Assembly: GCA_947652115.1 (NCBI GenBank)
Contig: OX393565.1
Coordinates: 21,343,435-21,407,434, forward strand
Length of the DNA: 64,000 nt
Direction of reading: 5' to 3'
Source: Blastomussa wellsi
Taxonomy: Eukaryota > Cnidaria > Anthozoa > Scleractinia > Plerogyridae
The translations under genes were made by a program, and so were the position numbers. Under the pieces are notes generated by a model. That model saw nothing but the letters and a program-made list of their open reading frames with translations, had not been told where the DNA came from and searched no databases. Positions within the stretch are counted from its first letter, which is position 1. Each line of letters opens with the position of its first letter. Positions 33,398-43,642 of this stretch are shown in pieces.

Positions 33398-34209
33398 CGT
33401 TATGACACGTGCAGCACAACTTTGAAATTTTGTAGTCCAGCTCCTTCGGCCCGGGAGTGGGGAATTGTTTTAAGCGGTCTAGTCCCGGGGGGAGGAGGTA
33501 GTGGGACAAATCGAAATTACTTTCCTTGTTTTTTAAGTACGTCACTTATCGCAGTTATGGGTTGACACAATGGTGACGTACCGCGCGAAGGAGACTGCCT
33601 ATTTTCAGGGAAAATCTGCAATAATTGTAGCCATCTGGTTAGAGAAGAATAATCTTTTGACATGCTTTCCCGTTATTGTTCTGTTCTCTGGTTGCAAGCC
33701 TTTTTCTTACCAAGAAGTGCCGAGACGTGCGGGTTGGATTTTTTCCGTTTTGTTTATATAATGTAGTCTATTATTCTTGATATGTAGTCTAGAACAGCGT
33801 TCAAATTCGTGAGTAGACGTGCGACAAGTCGACGCTTATAACCCGCTTTTCCGTGGTGTCGACTCACACAACTTATATTGGCTTAACAGCCACCAGAACA
33901 AAACAAACGATTCATAGATTTCTCAATTTATTTCTACAATAAAAGCTCTCTTTAGTTTACAATGGCTAAAAATATTTATATCTCAAACTATTTTTCTTTT
34001 TGTAACTTACCTAAAAAAAGCTTAATTTATTATATATTGTTTGGCGTTTATACACTACATTGGAATGTCAAAATATTTCTGTCGTGTCACAGGTAAACCA
34101 AAGCGTACTATAAGACTTTGAATGCATAATAAACAATAAGAGTTTGTATAGAAGTGACACTGAGATGACCCTTGAAAAGCTACAATAAAGTTATCATACC
34201 TGGCGTTCA

Positions 34210-34330
34210 GTTTTGTCTCTTAGTTTGAGCTATTGAAAATCAATACGCACGGTCTATCACATGCTAAAAGTGCTAGACCATTATAAGGGAAATCGTGCAT
34301 ATGGTTTTCAAAAGCTCAAGCAGACAAAAC
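34210..34330. mobile_element. Short inverted-repeat MITE
   Basis: Arms share GTTTTGTCT...TTTGAGCT(A/T)TTGAAAA and the reverse-complement CTTTTGAAAGC-type sequence. The centre is GCACGGTCTATCACATGC. Imperfect pairing. Confidence 0.45.
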
Positions 34331-34943
34331 GGAGACCCAGGTAAGATTCCAATCTTAACTTTCAAAGGAAAAAGATATTTTCCGCTCAATTTCCAATCCA
34401 TACGAACTCTTATATTATGCTTTGGTCACCAGTAGTCGTGTCAGTGATAAAAAAAAAAACTGGTTACGTGTTATTAAAGAATTTGTGAGTATAGGATTTG
34501 ATGTTCAACTGCACTAAACCAATAGAATCGTTCAACTTCTGACTGGTGAGCACCGCAGCCTATATTAGCAAACAGAAATATTTTGTTGTCTAATACCTGC
34601 AAGACTATAAATGTAATGAAGAATTCTTAAAACAAAATTTCTTTAACTGCTATCTGAGGGCTTTGTATCGAGTAAGCCCCACCTAACCTAGAAGGTAAAC
34701 AGTCGGTTTGTCCCCGAAATATGACGCGCGACAGGAAAAGCTTAGCGCTAATATCAGACAAGTGGTGCATGAAGCAATGTAACAGTGACCACATGCCGTC
34801 CAATTTGGAAATTATTGTCCATATTTTTTTTTCAAATTGGACAGCTTTAGCAAAGACCGTTCAATGTATTTTAAATCTAGACAGTACGCAAAAATTAATA
34901 ATGAATGTATCTTTTGACAATTTAAGCAATAGATGACTTTTGC

Positions 34944-35225
34944 CGTGTTTACATATCCTCATCTAAACATGAGAGGGTTTGGGAGAATTCGAGACAGTCA
35001 TGCAAACCCGAGAAGCAGCCGGGGCTTTGCATCACTTCTCCCAAATCCCCGGGTGTTTAAATGAGGCAACGTAAACACGAAAAAAATCCTCAAAATATTT
35101 CTTAAAAATACGAGCGAAACTAAAACGTCACAACCGTGTTAACATATTCTCATCTAAACACACCTATCAACCAATGAGAGCGTGCATAGTATCTCAGTTA
35201 TTTTATAAATTGTATTATGATGTAG
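34944..35225. mobile_element. MITE, same family as 21313-21510
   Basis: Inverted CGTGTTTACAT..CCTCATCTAAACA and TGTTTAAATGAGGCAACGTAAACACG-type ends at 34944 and 35079, followed by a related block up to about 35225 (GAGATACTATGCACGCTCTC on the minus strand). Confidence 0.55.
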
Positions 35226-36080
35226 CTAAGACGCCAAGCTATAGGCACTGTACCCCAAACAATAACCGTTTCAAGTGCTGCTCCATAAATCGGACTTCAC
35301 GATGTTTCTCGAGATATCAATTTCAAGTTTGGAAATAAAATTCCATCCTTTCCTTACATACAAATTTAAAAAAGTGTTCTATTGGTTATAATTCAGTTAC
35401 GAAGAATTTTATTCTAAGCAATCCTCAATCCTCCGACAACATCCTTGGCCGCCAAGCAAAGATAATTGGGGCGAAAAGAAGTTATATTAACAGATGAGAA
35501 TGGCTATACGAGCCTCTGTTGTCGTGCATTTTCGCCCGTCCAATTTTGTTAATCCAGCTCGTTTTCCGAGAAAAACCACAAACTTCCTAAAATGCTTCTG
35601 AGATAAAATTAAGGACATAGTTCAGTCTACGCACTTTCCCACGATAAGATTACGAACGGACGAAGATTGCTTGTACATTATATGAAACGTTATTGTCAGT
35701 AATAACAGCATTTTAGTCACGGCTTCATAAAAATCATAAGCGATATAAGGACAGCGCTCAAGTACCTGAGCATAATACTGTCACTACTCCACATGACTTC
35801 TCACTGAAAATCATGATGGTATCGAATGCTCAGTTTATTGGGCCAAATTATTCAGGATTTGTTTGTTGTTGTTTAGATAGCACCCTAGGTAAACGTTCTT
35901 ATGGCTGGCCACGGATTCCTTCCCAACAACGAGAGGGGAGGAGAGATTGCGGAACAAGCCCAAAGACGCCAGAGTTATTGTTTAGAGGGCTCCAGCTAAT
36001 GTTTCAATCAGTATCCCTCGCTTTGCTCAACTAAAACACTCGGCTGGTACCCAGACCCTGTAGAGAACAGTTGAGGAGGC

Positions 36081-36454
36081 GTGAAATATTTTTTTTCATA
36101 ATCTTTGATTCATAAGCTTTCCAGGGATATATAGTTTGCTAGGGTTTTCAATTAAATCCTAGCTGTGAAAAATTATTGAAAAATGGCCTATTTTTCAGGT
36201 TTACCCCCGCCTTAACAATAATTTGTTGTCTCAAGAAAAAGGGTGCCACGAGACGTGTCAAAAGACACTTTGAATCACTGAAAACTCAATTGCTCCCGGG
36301 GGCTTCGCCCTCTGGGCCCCCACCGGGGCTCTGCCCCTGGACCCCGGTGGGGGCTTACGCGGCCCCCACACCCCCGGCGGGAGGGGCAGGTAACAAAGTT
36401 ACCTGCTATTTTCAGTTATTTACCTTCTATGAAAATATTTAGCAAGAACCCTGC
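36081..36454 (+). repeat. 374-bp direct duplication, copy 2
   Basis: Second copy of 33024-33397. Immediately followed by CTATTG, which also immediately precedes the left hAT-like terminus at 31406. Confidence 0.8.
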
Positions 36455-37129
36455 TATTGTTACTTAATTACTTAAATTTTGTAGTGTTATTTGAAGTAGG
36501 TTTTTGCATCTGACTACCTAATTATCTCTCCTCAAACACTGGGGTTTAGGGGCGAACCGATTGGCTTTTGAGTGGATGGGGGTTGAAGGTTTTTCATAAA
36601 AAATTGGCTTGCCATCGAACAATGCAATTTTTTTTATTCCAAAAGCAACGCACAATATATATGGGATTGCAATGGTTCACTGTAGGAATAGCAGAAAAAA
36701 AAGTTGGGTATGCAACTGCTATGCAAGGGAGTGCTTGGAGCCATTCATTAAACCCTTAAAAAGGAAATTCTGTCGAAAAAAATAATGCAGATGGCACAAA
36801 ACATATGAAACAAATTTTATTGCCTTAACTTACCCGTATTTTACAAACAGAAATAAATAAGTTATGAATTGCCAAGGAAAACCATTCTAACAGCTTATAC
36901 GTTTTATTCTACACATGGCATTTAGGAATTAAACGCTACCTTTAAGATAATAAGTTACACCATCAAAGGACAACAGAGTTGTTCTTCTGTACAAGTCTAA
37001 TGGTAAAGTACATAGTATCTAAAGACTCCCCTAAGATCCTTATTGAAATGAATTAACCTGACATTTCAATTTTCAAATTATGATTTCAGTAATGTACTCT
37101 AGGGGGGTACACTTCACTTGGTTCGACTG
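36455..37129. other. Inner region before the right TIR arm
   Basis: No gene recognised. AT-rich sequence with no terminal repeats seen. Confidence 0.35.
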
Positions 37130-38251
37130 TAAGAGTAATGTAAAGAAGCATCCTTTGGATAAAACAATGAATGAATTCACTTATAATTGCCTAAACATGC
37201 ATTATGTCCTTCTGGCTGGTAGTATCTTGAGGCTCCTCTAAGATCCTACCAGCCAGAGGGACAAGAAAAAAAAACATGAATATATTTCCACAGCAAGGTT
37301 TTGTAAATTAGTCTAACACTTAAGAGTTACGTACAGAGGCATTCTTAGAATAAAATAATGATCGAATTCACTTATAATTGCCTAAACATGCAATGTGTCC
37401 TTCTGGCTGGTAGTATATTAAGACTCCTCTAAGATCCTACCAGCCAGAGGGACAAGAAAAGAAAATATGAAAACATTTCTACAGCAAGTGAATGTAAGTT
37501 AGTCTAACACTTAAGGGTTATGTACACAAGCATTTCTTTGAATAAAACAATGATTGAATTCACTTATAATTGCCTAAAGATGCTATGTGTCCTTCTGGCC
37601 GGTAGTATTTTCAGACTCCTCTAAGATCCTACCAGCCAGAGGGACAAGACAAAGCTAGACAAAGAAAGTAACAATCTAACGTCTCACTTATTAAAATTAC
37701 AAAAAGAATATGTCCTAACAGCAATACATATACCTTACTTGAAAGCACATGTGGCGTATCGAAACAATTATTGAAGGTCTTTATACGTTGACTGAATACA
37801 TTAAAATACGATCGAACAGATGCACGCCGTGGCACAGATACTTTCAAGACGTCGGTGGAACAATTAATTGAATTATTTTCTTGTCTGTGTTGTATTTAGA
37901 TAAATAAAAACAAACTTTTCTCGGTGAGTCTTCGTGCGTAAGCATTGTTTGATTCCTACCGCTTTGTAAGAAAACTGTCCGCCATATTGCAATTGCCGAA
38001 AATTTCCGAGAAGTGCTCGACTCGGAAATTCGTCACTAGTACTTCTCGGCTGTCCTTCTGACCGGTAGGATTTAGGCACAACCCAGCTTGTGAGCATACG
38101 CAGAGTACTCGTTCTGTAGTTTTCAGCCAATCAGAATTGTCAGATTCGACAATGAGTCCGTGATTCGCGGGACTTCCGGTTTTGGAGACGGCCAGAAGTC
38201 TCGATTCCTTGGTGCTGACCAAAAGGATCGCGGCCTCTGGGGACGACAATG
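37130..38251 (-). repeat. Right TIR arm, inverted copy of 30054-31090
   Basis: Reverse complement of the left arm, including three tandem units with the GGCCAGAAGGACA palindromes. It has an extra ~95 bp near 38095-38200 absent from the left arm and only a few substitutions elsewhere, indicating recent insertion or arm homogenisation. Confidence 0.8.
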
Positions 38252-38283
38252 ATCACTGGTGAGTTTCACAGGTTCTTACACCG

Positions 38284-38556
38284 AGCACTCGACGCCCGAA
38301 TCTCGCGCCCTTTTTCACAAAGATTCACACCCCCCAATATCCCACCATATTAGGTCATAATCTCGGTAAAAAGAAACTTCCGAACAATGGACACGCCAAA
38401 TTAGGAAATCAAAACAAGTCTTTCCAGTCATTCCGCTTACAACTTTATTTACAACCAGAAAGTTGGCATACGACGTGAAAACAGGAACTGTGACCATTTC
38501 ATATTGCGACGGTGGATAGGTTTAACGAGAAAGATTCTCACGAACATTAACTCACC
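38284..38556 (+). promoter_or_regulatory. GNMT upstream region
   Basis: Only 273 bp separate the end of the repeat carrying the 8.2-kb transposon from the GNMT start codon, so core promoter and 5' UTR must lie here or inside transposon sequence. No TATA box is evident. Confidence 0.4.
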
Positions 38557-41500
38557 ATGGTTGACAGTGTTTACCGTACGCGCTCGTTGGGAATCGGCGT
38601 TTCTGGTATTCCTGATCAGTACGCCGATGGCAAAGCAGCGCGAGTATGGCAACACTACATCGGCGGTCACAAAAAGAGAACGGAGTCGTACCGAGAGTTT
38701 TTCTGTAACCTCTTGAGAGAAAACGACGTGAAGCATATCCTTGATGTCGCTTGCGGCACAGGGTAAGAAAACGGTTTGACAAAGTGGATAATTCACTTGC
38801 TACTTGCTTTTAGACTCATCGCACTGAAATCGACACGTCACGAAAGGTAACTCGAATGGAACTTCTGTGGTTCAAGTCTTAATTATCTGTTGGATTACCG
38901 TGAGCGAGGTCTTTTTAATTCGTTGCTTAGTGTGGATACGTGGTGATCCAGTTGTACTGTACGAAAAGGTTTTTGGTTTGATCGCAAAATCTCTTTTCCG
39001 AGTCTGTTGACAACAACCCGGATCAAAAAGAGCTCGTGTGTGCTTGACCATGTCTTGTCACTCTTGTTGTGGAGCCGGTTGGCCTTGATTGCCGCAGGTT
39101 AATACTGGTTTCAATTAATTCGGTACGAACGTGACCGAATCTTTTGATTGACCTGATTGATTGACATCCATTGATTTACGTTAAAAACTATCTTTTGGAC
39201 TTGCTACTTTCTCTTTTGTTTCACCGTTAAGCTTGAATCCTTTTGTCGTCATGAGTTCCACATAGTCTTGCAATGTCTTCTGTCTCTTGTTCAATTCCAA
39301 AGTTGACCTCTTTTGGTTCGTGTTGATGTTTATTCACAGATCAGACACTTCACTCAAACTAGAGTTCCAAGATTGTTAAATCTCATGGAACTGCAGATGC
39401 ATGCAGCTGTGATCTTGTCGGTAGTAGGTTGAACTTCCTTCACCTTTCAAGCCTTGGGGCTTGATAAAAAAGGAAGAATACAAGAATCTAAGTCAAGGTA
39501 ACTTTGCTTTCCATACTTGTATAAGAATGATGTACAGGGTTCATGATCCAGCTGCTGCAGCCAATACCAAGTGTATTATAGGGTGTGTACTGTGTAGGTA
39601 TGGTGGCCGAATTGTTTGCACACTGGACTCCGGTCCTAACAGCCCAGATTTGTGCCCTGGTCAGGGTCACTGCATATTTGTGTTCTTGGGCAATACACTT
39701 TACTCTCACAGTGCGTCTCTCTACCGAGGAGTATAAATGGGTACCAGCGAATTGTTGGGCGACCTGACAGAATACTGGGGGTAACCTGCAGTGGATTAAC
39801 ATCCCATTCAGGGGGGAGTAAAAATACCCTGGACTAGCCGCTTCATGCTACAGAAACTGGAGCTAAGTGCGAGCAGCTGTGAGCTAGTTTCGCTTAAAAG
39901 GCTTTATAATTACTTTTGTTGCCCAATAGGCCAAGGCATAAAACAGTCAATAACTTAGCCATTATATGTAAAAAAAAACTTTTTTTTCGAGCTTCAATCC
40001 AGTTCCATCCTCATTAACTACTCATACAAGAGTTAATACATGTAGTCTCCATGTGGTGCCATGGTCTTTGGCAACAAAACTGGACTAGACTATAATAATT
40101 GTTGGGTTTCCACTGATGTATACAGACGTACTTGACAGTTTTTAGCTTTTTCAAATAGCACTGCAAATAGTGCAACATCTCTTTTCAAGACTTAAAATTT
40201 AATCTCTTGACATACTGTTTTATGTTTTTGGTACAAGCATCTGCTGAATGTGTTGTAGACAGCTGACTGTTTCTCTGTATCGACAATAATGCCGATAATT
40301 GAATTAACTTTTTAAGTATTTAAAGAATGGGTGTTAATTTCTAACTGTTTTAGACAGTGGTAACATGAAGAAATTTAAAGCCATAGGCCATAAAAAGTCC
40401 AAAATCTTAATAAACCATTCACCGTACAAGCCAGCACCCCACTGAGACCCTCATTGATATTGATACTGGTAATCTCCTTTGATGTTGGTGTACATCTCCA
40501 ATGCATGAGGAGGGATAAAAATCATAATTAAAAAAGAACATTCACATCACTTTTTACTACTATTTTGGTTGATACACACCCACCAAAAGTTCGAAGAAAT
40601 ATCCACCTGCCTTGACCTCTGCCACAATGGCATCTCAGTGAAAATTCAAGAACCACGAAATAATTTATCATATTCATTTTGAGAAACAAACAAATTTGAT
40701 ATCAGTGTCATTTTGAGAGAACAATTGTATTGGAAATGTGATGCATCCATAATTTGCTTCGAAAACTAAACTGTTAGAAATTAAGCAGTTTGGACTATCA
40801 TGGTATATAATAATAAGTTTGAATTTCTTGTTAAATATTAAGCACCCTCATTTGTAAAAAGAAAAAGCAGCTATGTATAAAAAAATAATCAGATGTTTTT
40901 TAGGGTGGACTCTATTATGCTACTTGAAAACAATTTTAAGATGACAAGCACAGATGCAAGTGATAAAATGTTGAAACAGGCATGGAAAATACGTTGGCAG
41001 CGTCGTAAGGAGCCAGCATTTGATGATTGGGGTAAGTTTTATAATGAGGTTTGTTACAGAACTTACAAAATTAATATTTTTATTGATCTGGTACATGTCA
41101 GCATGGCCCATAAAAATAAAATATATAAGATTACAACCCACAGTAATATCATGGGTGCCAAATCATACTCCTTAATTTCGGCCCGAAATTAAATTTCAGC
41201 GTTAATTTGTAATTTCACATGTGAAATTATAAAATCGCCATGACAACGTTTGGCACGGAATTTCTCGATACAGTAAACAAGTCAAAAACACACGATTGTG
41301 AGCGTAATTTGTCACCTATGTTGTGAGCGTAATTTTTCACCAATGATATTTAAAGGTATCACTTGCATTTTGTTCTAATAATTTCCCCTCACCTGAAGGC
41401 TTGGGAAATTATAAGAATAATTTTTGGCAAAACGCACGTGAAAACACTGAAATTATTTCCTAATTTCACTTGTTTATTTGATTACCCATACTAACTTCAC

Positions 41501-43019
41501 TCACTTTACCACTCACTAAAATCTCTCTGTAGGCACTTTGTACCCTAATACCACCCTCTCAAGATTTCTCTTAAATTTCTCTCAAATACTCTTCTTACTG
41601 TTCCTCATAATCTATAGCCACCTTTTCCTTTGGAAAATTATGTAATTTACTTTATACTGAATTATAAATGTTGATGAGAATCACAACTGATTCTTTATTT
41701 CTCTTCTGGTCAGTAATTGAAGAAGGAAACTGGCTTTCCTTGCAAGATGCTGCTATCGATATCCCTTCACAAGGCTTCGATGCAGTGATCTGTCTTGGCA
41801 ATTCATTTGCTCATTTACCAGACTTTCAGGGAGATCTTTCCAATCAGAAGTTGGCAATTCAAAACTTTAAAGAAATGTTGAAGCCTGGTGGAGTGCTGTT
41901 CATTGATCATCGCAATTATGATGCCATTCTTGACAGTGGCAAGGCCCCTCAACGGAATCTGTACTACAATGTAAGTTTTTCCTTTACTGTAGCACAGTGG
42001 TGTTTATTTTTCTCTGTCCAGGGATCATGCACAAACTTTTAACTTGTAGTGACTCACATAACAATTAAGCTTAACTATACTGGAGGACCAGTAGAGTAAC
42101 TTGCTTACAAGAGATACCAGTCATCCTCGTCTGCTGTCTGCATGTTAAACTGTGACAGTGTCCAAGCCAGTTTCCTTCTCAGATTGTTAGGTGGAGAAGG
42201 GGGTGGGGCAGTACGAGTCTATCAAAATTTAAATAGCATTGCACTAGCACCCATTTTCACAAGTATTAATAGTAATATTTTATTGTTTTTGTCTAACAGA
42301 GTGACTGTATTGAGAGCATTAAGACCTCAGTGCTGTATGTGGATGGTAAAGAAAGTATGATAACATTGGACTACATTGTAGACCCATCCAAGGCTTCAGA
42401 TGATTTCACAGAAGAAGGAGAAGAACCAGCCACAAAAAAGAGGAAGTCATCTGAAAGCTCAGAAGTCAGGTAAGGTTACTGATAGACAAGATTCTAGATT
42501 CCCCAAGTATCTGCCAAGAAGTTCTCTGGACAGCAACACAGTCAATGAAAGAAAAGCCTTCCCTCGCACCTATGTTCCCTTAATTCAAAACTAAAGGACG
42601 TCAACAACTACGTGCAAGCAACAAACTTTCCGCGAGCAACAATGAACTTTCGTTTTGTTTTCTAACAGAAAACTTCTTTATTATAGTCTTCTCCTGGCTC
42701 TCAGGTAGCAGCGCTAATCGAGGTGGGCCACGATACTCTATGTAGCTTGACTTTTGAGAAAACGCCAAATAAGTTTATGCAAAATAAGCTCTTAAAATTG
42801 ATTTTTAACTTATTTTTTTATTCTAGCAAGTTCCGTCTGTCCTACTGCCCTTTGCGCCTGAACACCTTTACTAACCTCCTCAAAGGCATTTTTGGGGAAG
42901 ATGCAAGACATAAAGTGTTTGGCGACTTTGAACCACTTGGGCAGGTTGAGTTACCTGCATACTATGTTCACATGATTTGGAAAGCAACTGAGAATGTCAA
43001 TGGTTTGGAAGAAGATTGA
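38557..43019 (+). CDS. GNMT: Glycine N-methyltransferase, five exons
   Basis: Transfers a methyl group from S-adenosylmethionine to glycine, forming sarcosine, a cytosolic buffer of the methyl pool. Exons: 38557-38762, 40904-41031, 41714-41970, 42300-42469, 42827-43019, all GT/AG and in phase, giving 317 residues. The start [12 protein letters not shown] and [13 protein letters not shown] match the family N-terminus. The SAM motif LDVACGTG (62-69) is split by intron 1 and continues VDSIMLL in exon 2. Also SVDASDKM-like [25 protein letters not shown] (132-148), FIDHRNYD (174-181), and C-terminal [11 protein letters not shown]. Longer than the ~295-residue vertebrate enzyme because of an acidic-then-basic linker at about 226-254 ([18 protein letters not shown]). 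A transposon lies just upstream. Confidence 0.95.
39500..39920 (+). mobile_element. SINE-like copy in GNMT intron 1
   Basis: Contains the family blocks CAATACACTTTACTCTCACA, AGTATAAATGGGTACC, GGGTAACCTGCAGTGGATTA, ACATCCCATTCAGGGGG and CATGCTACAGAAACTGGA, shared in part with the copies at 59585-59790 and about 60190-60232. The rest of intron 1 (38763-40903) is unremarkable. Confidence 0.5.
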
Positions 43020-43033
43020 AGCATCATCAGCTA

Positions 43034-43211
43034 ATTCTCTACTTGCACAAATCCCATAATACACCTCTTTTACCCCCCAAAATTTTGCATAATCATTGTT
43101 TGCAATTTCTCCTGGGACATGAAGATGTCCCAAGGGAAATCTAAAACAATGCCTATGCAAATTTTTGGGGGGGTAGAAGCGGTGTATTATGGTATTGTGC
43201 AAGTAGAGAAT
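43034..43211. mobile_element. Palindromic MITE just after the GNMT stop codon
   Basis: Arms ATTCTCTACTTGCACAA...CCATAATACACC and the complement at the right. The inner dyad GGGACATGAAGATGTCCC marks the centre. It lies 15 bp after the TGA, so it would be in the 3' UTR. Confidence 0.7.
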
Positions 43212-43371
43212 ATGTTATTTCACAATTTCTTTTAGTTAGTTCAGAATATAAATTTTAACCCTCTGATTGCTGACATCTGTTTTGAAGTTAGTTGTGTGAA
43301 TTTAAATGGTTAGGTATAAAAAGTTGTATTGTGTTAAAAGTTGCTTTCCCACAAACTGAAGACAACTCTGG

Positions 43372-43642
43372 GGTTTACCTTGGTGTAACCTGCAACTTTT
43401 TTTTTGTTCTTGAGCTATTGTTTTTCTGTTCTATATTGTTCTTACTGGTCCTCATAATCAATAGGCACCTTTTCCTTTGGTAAATTATGTAATTAACTTT
43501 ATCATCATCGCAATTATCTCGCAGGTCAAATTATAAATGTTGATGAGAATCACAACTGATTCTTTATTGTTCTATATTGTTCTTGTTCATTCTTTGTTTT
43601 AAGTCAGTGGCGACTTTCACAGGTTTTTACACCGAGAAAGAC
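43372..43642. repeat. Copy of the GGTGTAA...CAGGTT TTACACC repeat with an intron-derived insert
   Basis: Flanking parts match 29938-30053/38252-38283 and 45946-46063. The middle (about 43440-43567) closely matches the 3' end of GNMT intron 2 (about 41598-41699). Confidence 0.55.

Larger units (their letters stand above)
33398..36080. other. 2.7-kb segment between the 374-bp duplicates
   Basis: No gene recognised. Contains an inverted-repeat MITE at 34210-34330 (GTTTTGTCT ends) and another at 34944-35079 whose family also occurs at 21313-21510. A 63-codon frame at 33570-33761 has no recognisable features. Confidence 0.45.
30054..38251. mobile_element. 8.2-kb long-TIR DNA transposon with 9-bp target duplication (Mutator-like candidate)
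   Basis: Ends are CATTCTCGTCCCCAGAGG (left) and the complement of CATTGTCGTCCCCAGAGG (right). The 9-bp ATCACTGGT flanks both (30045-30053, 38252-38260). Related repeats at 46030 and 43602 show the unoccupied sequence, confirming the junctions. Arms are about 1.04 kb (left) and 1.1 kb (right), and each contains three ~190-bp tandem units. Long TIRs plus a 9-bp duplication fit Mutator-like elements. No MULE transposase is recognisable inside, so it is non-autonomous. The interior (31.1-37.1 kb) carries a hAT-like element, a TTAA MITE and a 374-bp duplication. Class is inference. Confidence 0.75.
29938..38283. mobile_element. Small TIR repeat interrupted by the 8.2-kb element
   Basis: Left piece 29938-30053 starts CTCGGTGTAAGAACCTGTGA. 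The right piece 38252-38283 ends with its reverse complement. Uninterrupted relatives are at 45946-46063 and, with an extra insert, 43372-43642. The 8.2-kb element sits at the ATCACTGGT site. Confidence 0.7.

Noticed and set aside
33119..36442. Identical 88-codon frames at 33119-33385 and 36176-36442
   Set aside because: Both lie in the 374-bp duplication. The composition comes from GC-rich repeat and MITE sequence.
30364..37847. Identical 72-codon frames at 30364-30582 and 37629-37847
   Set aside because: They are the same place in the two inverted arms of the 8.2-kb element. Identity reflects arm duplication, and the frame has no domain.
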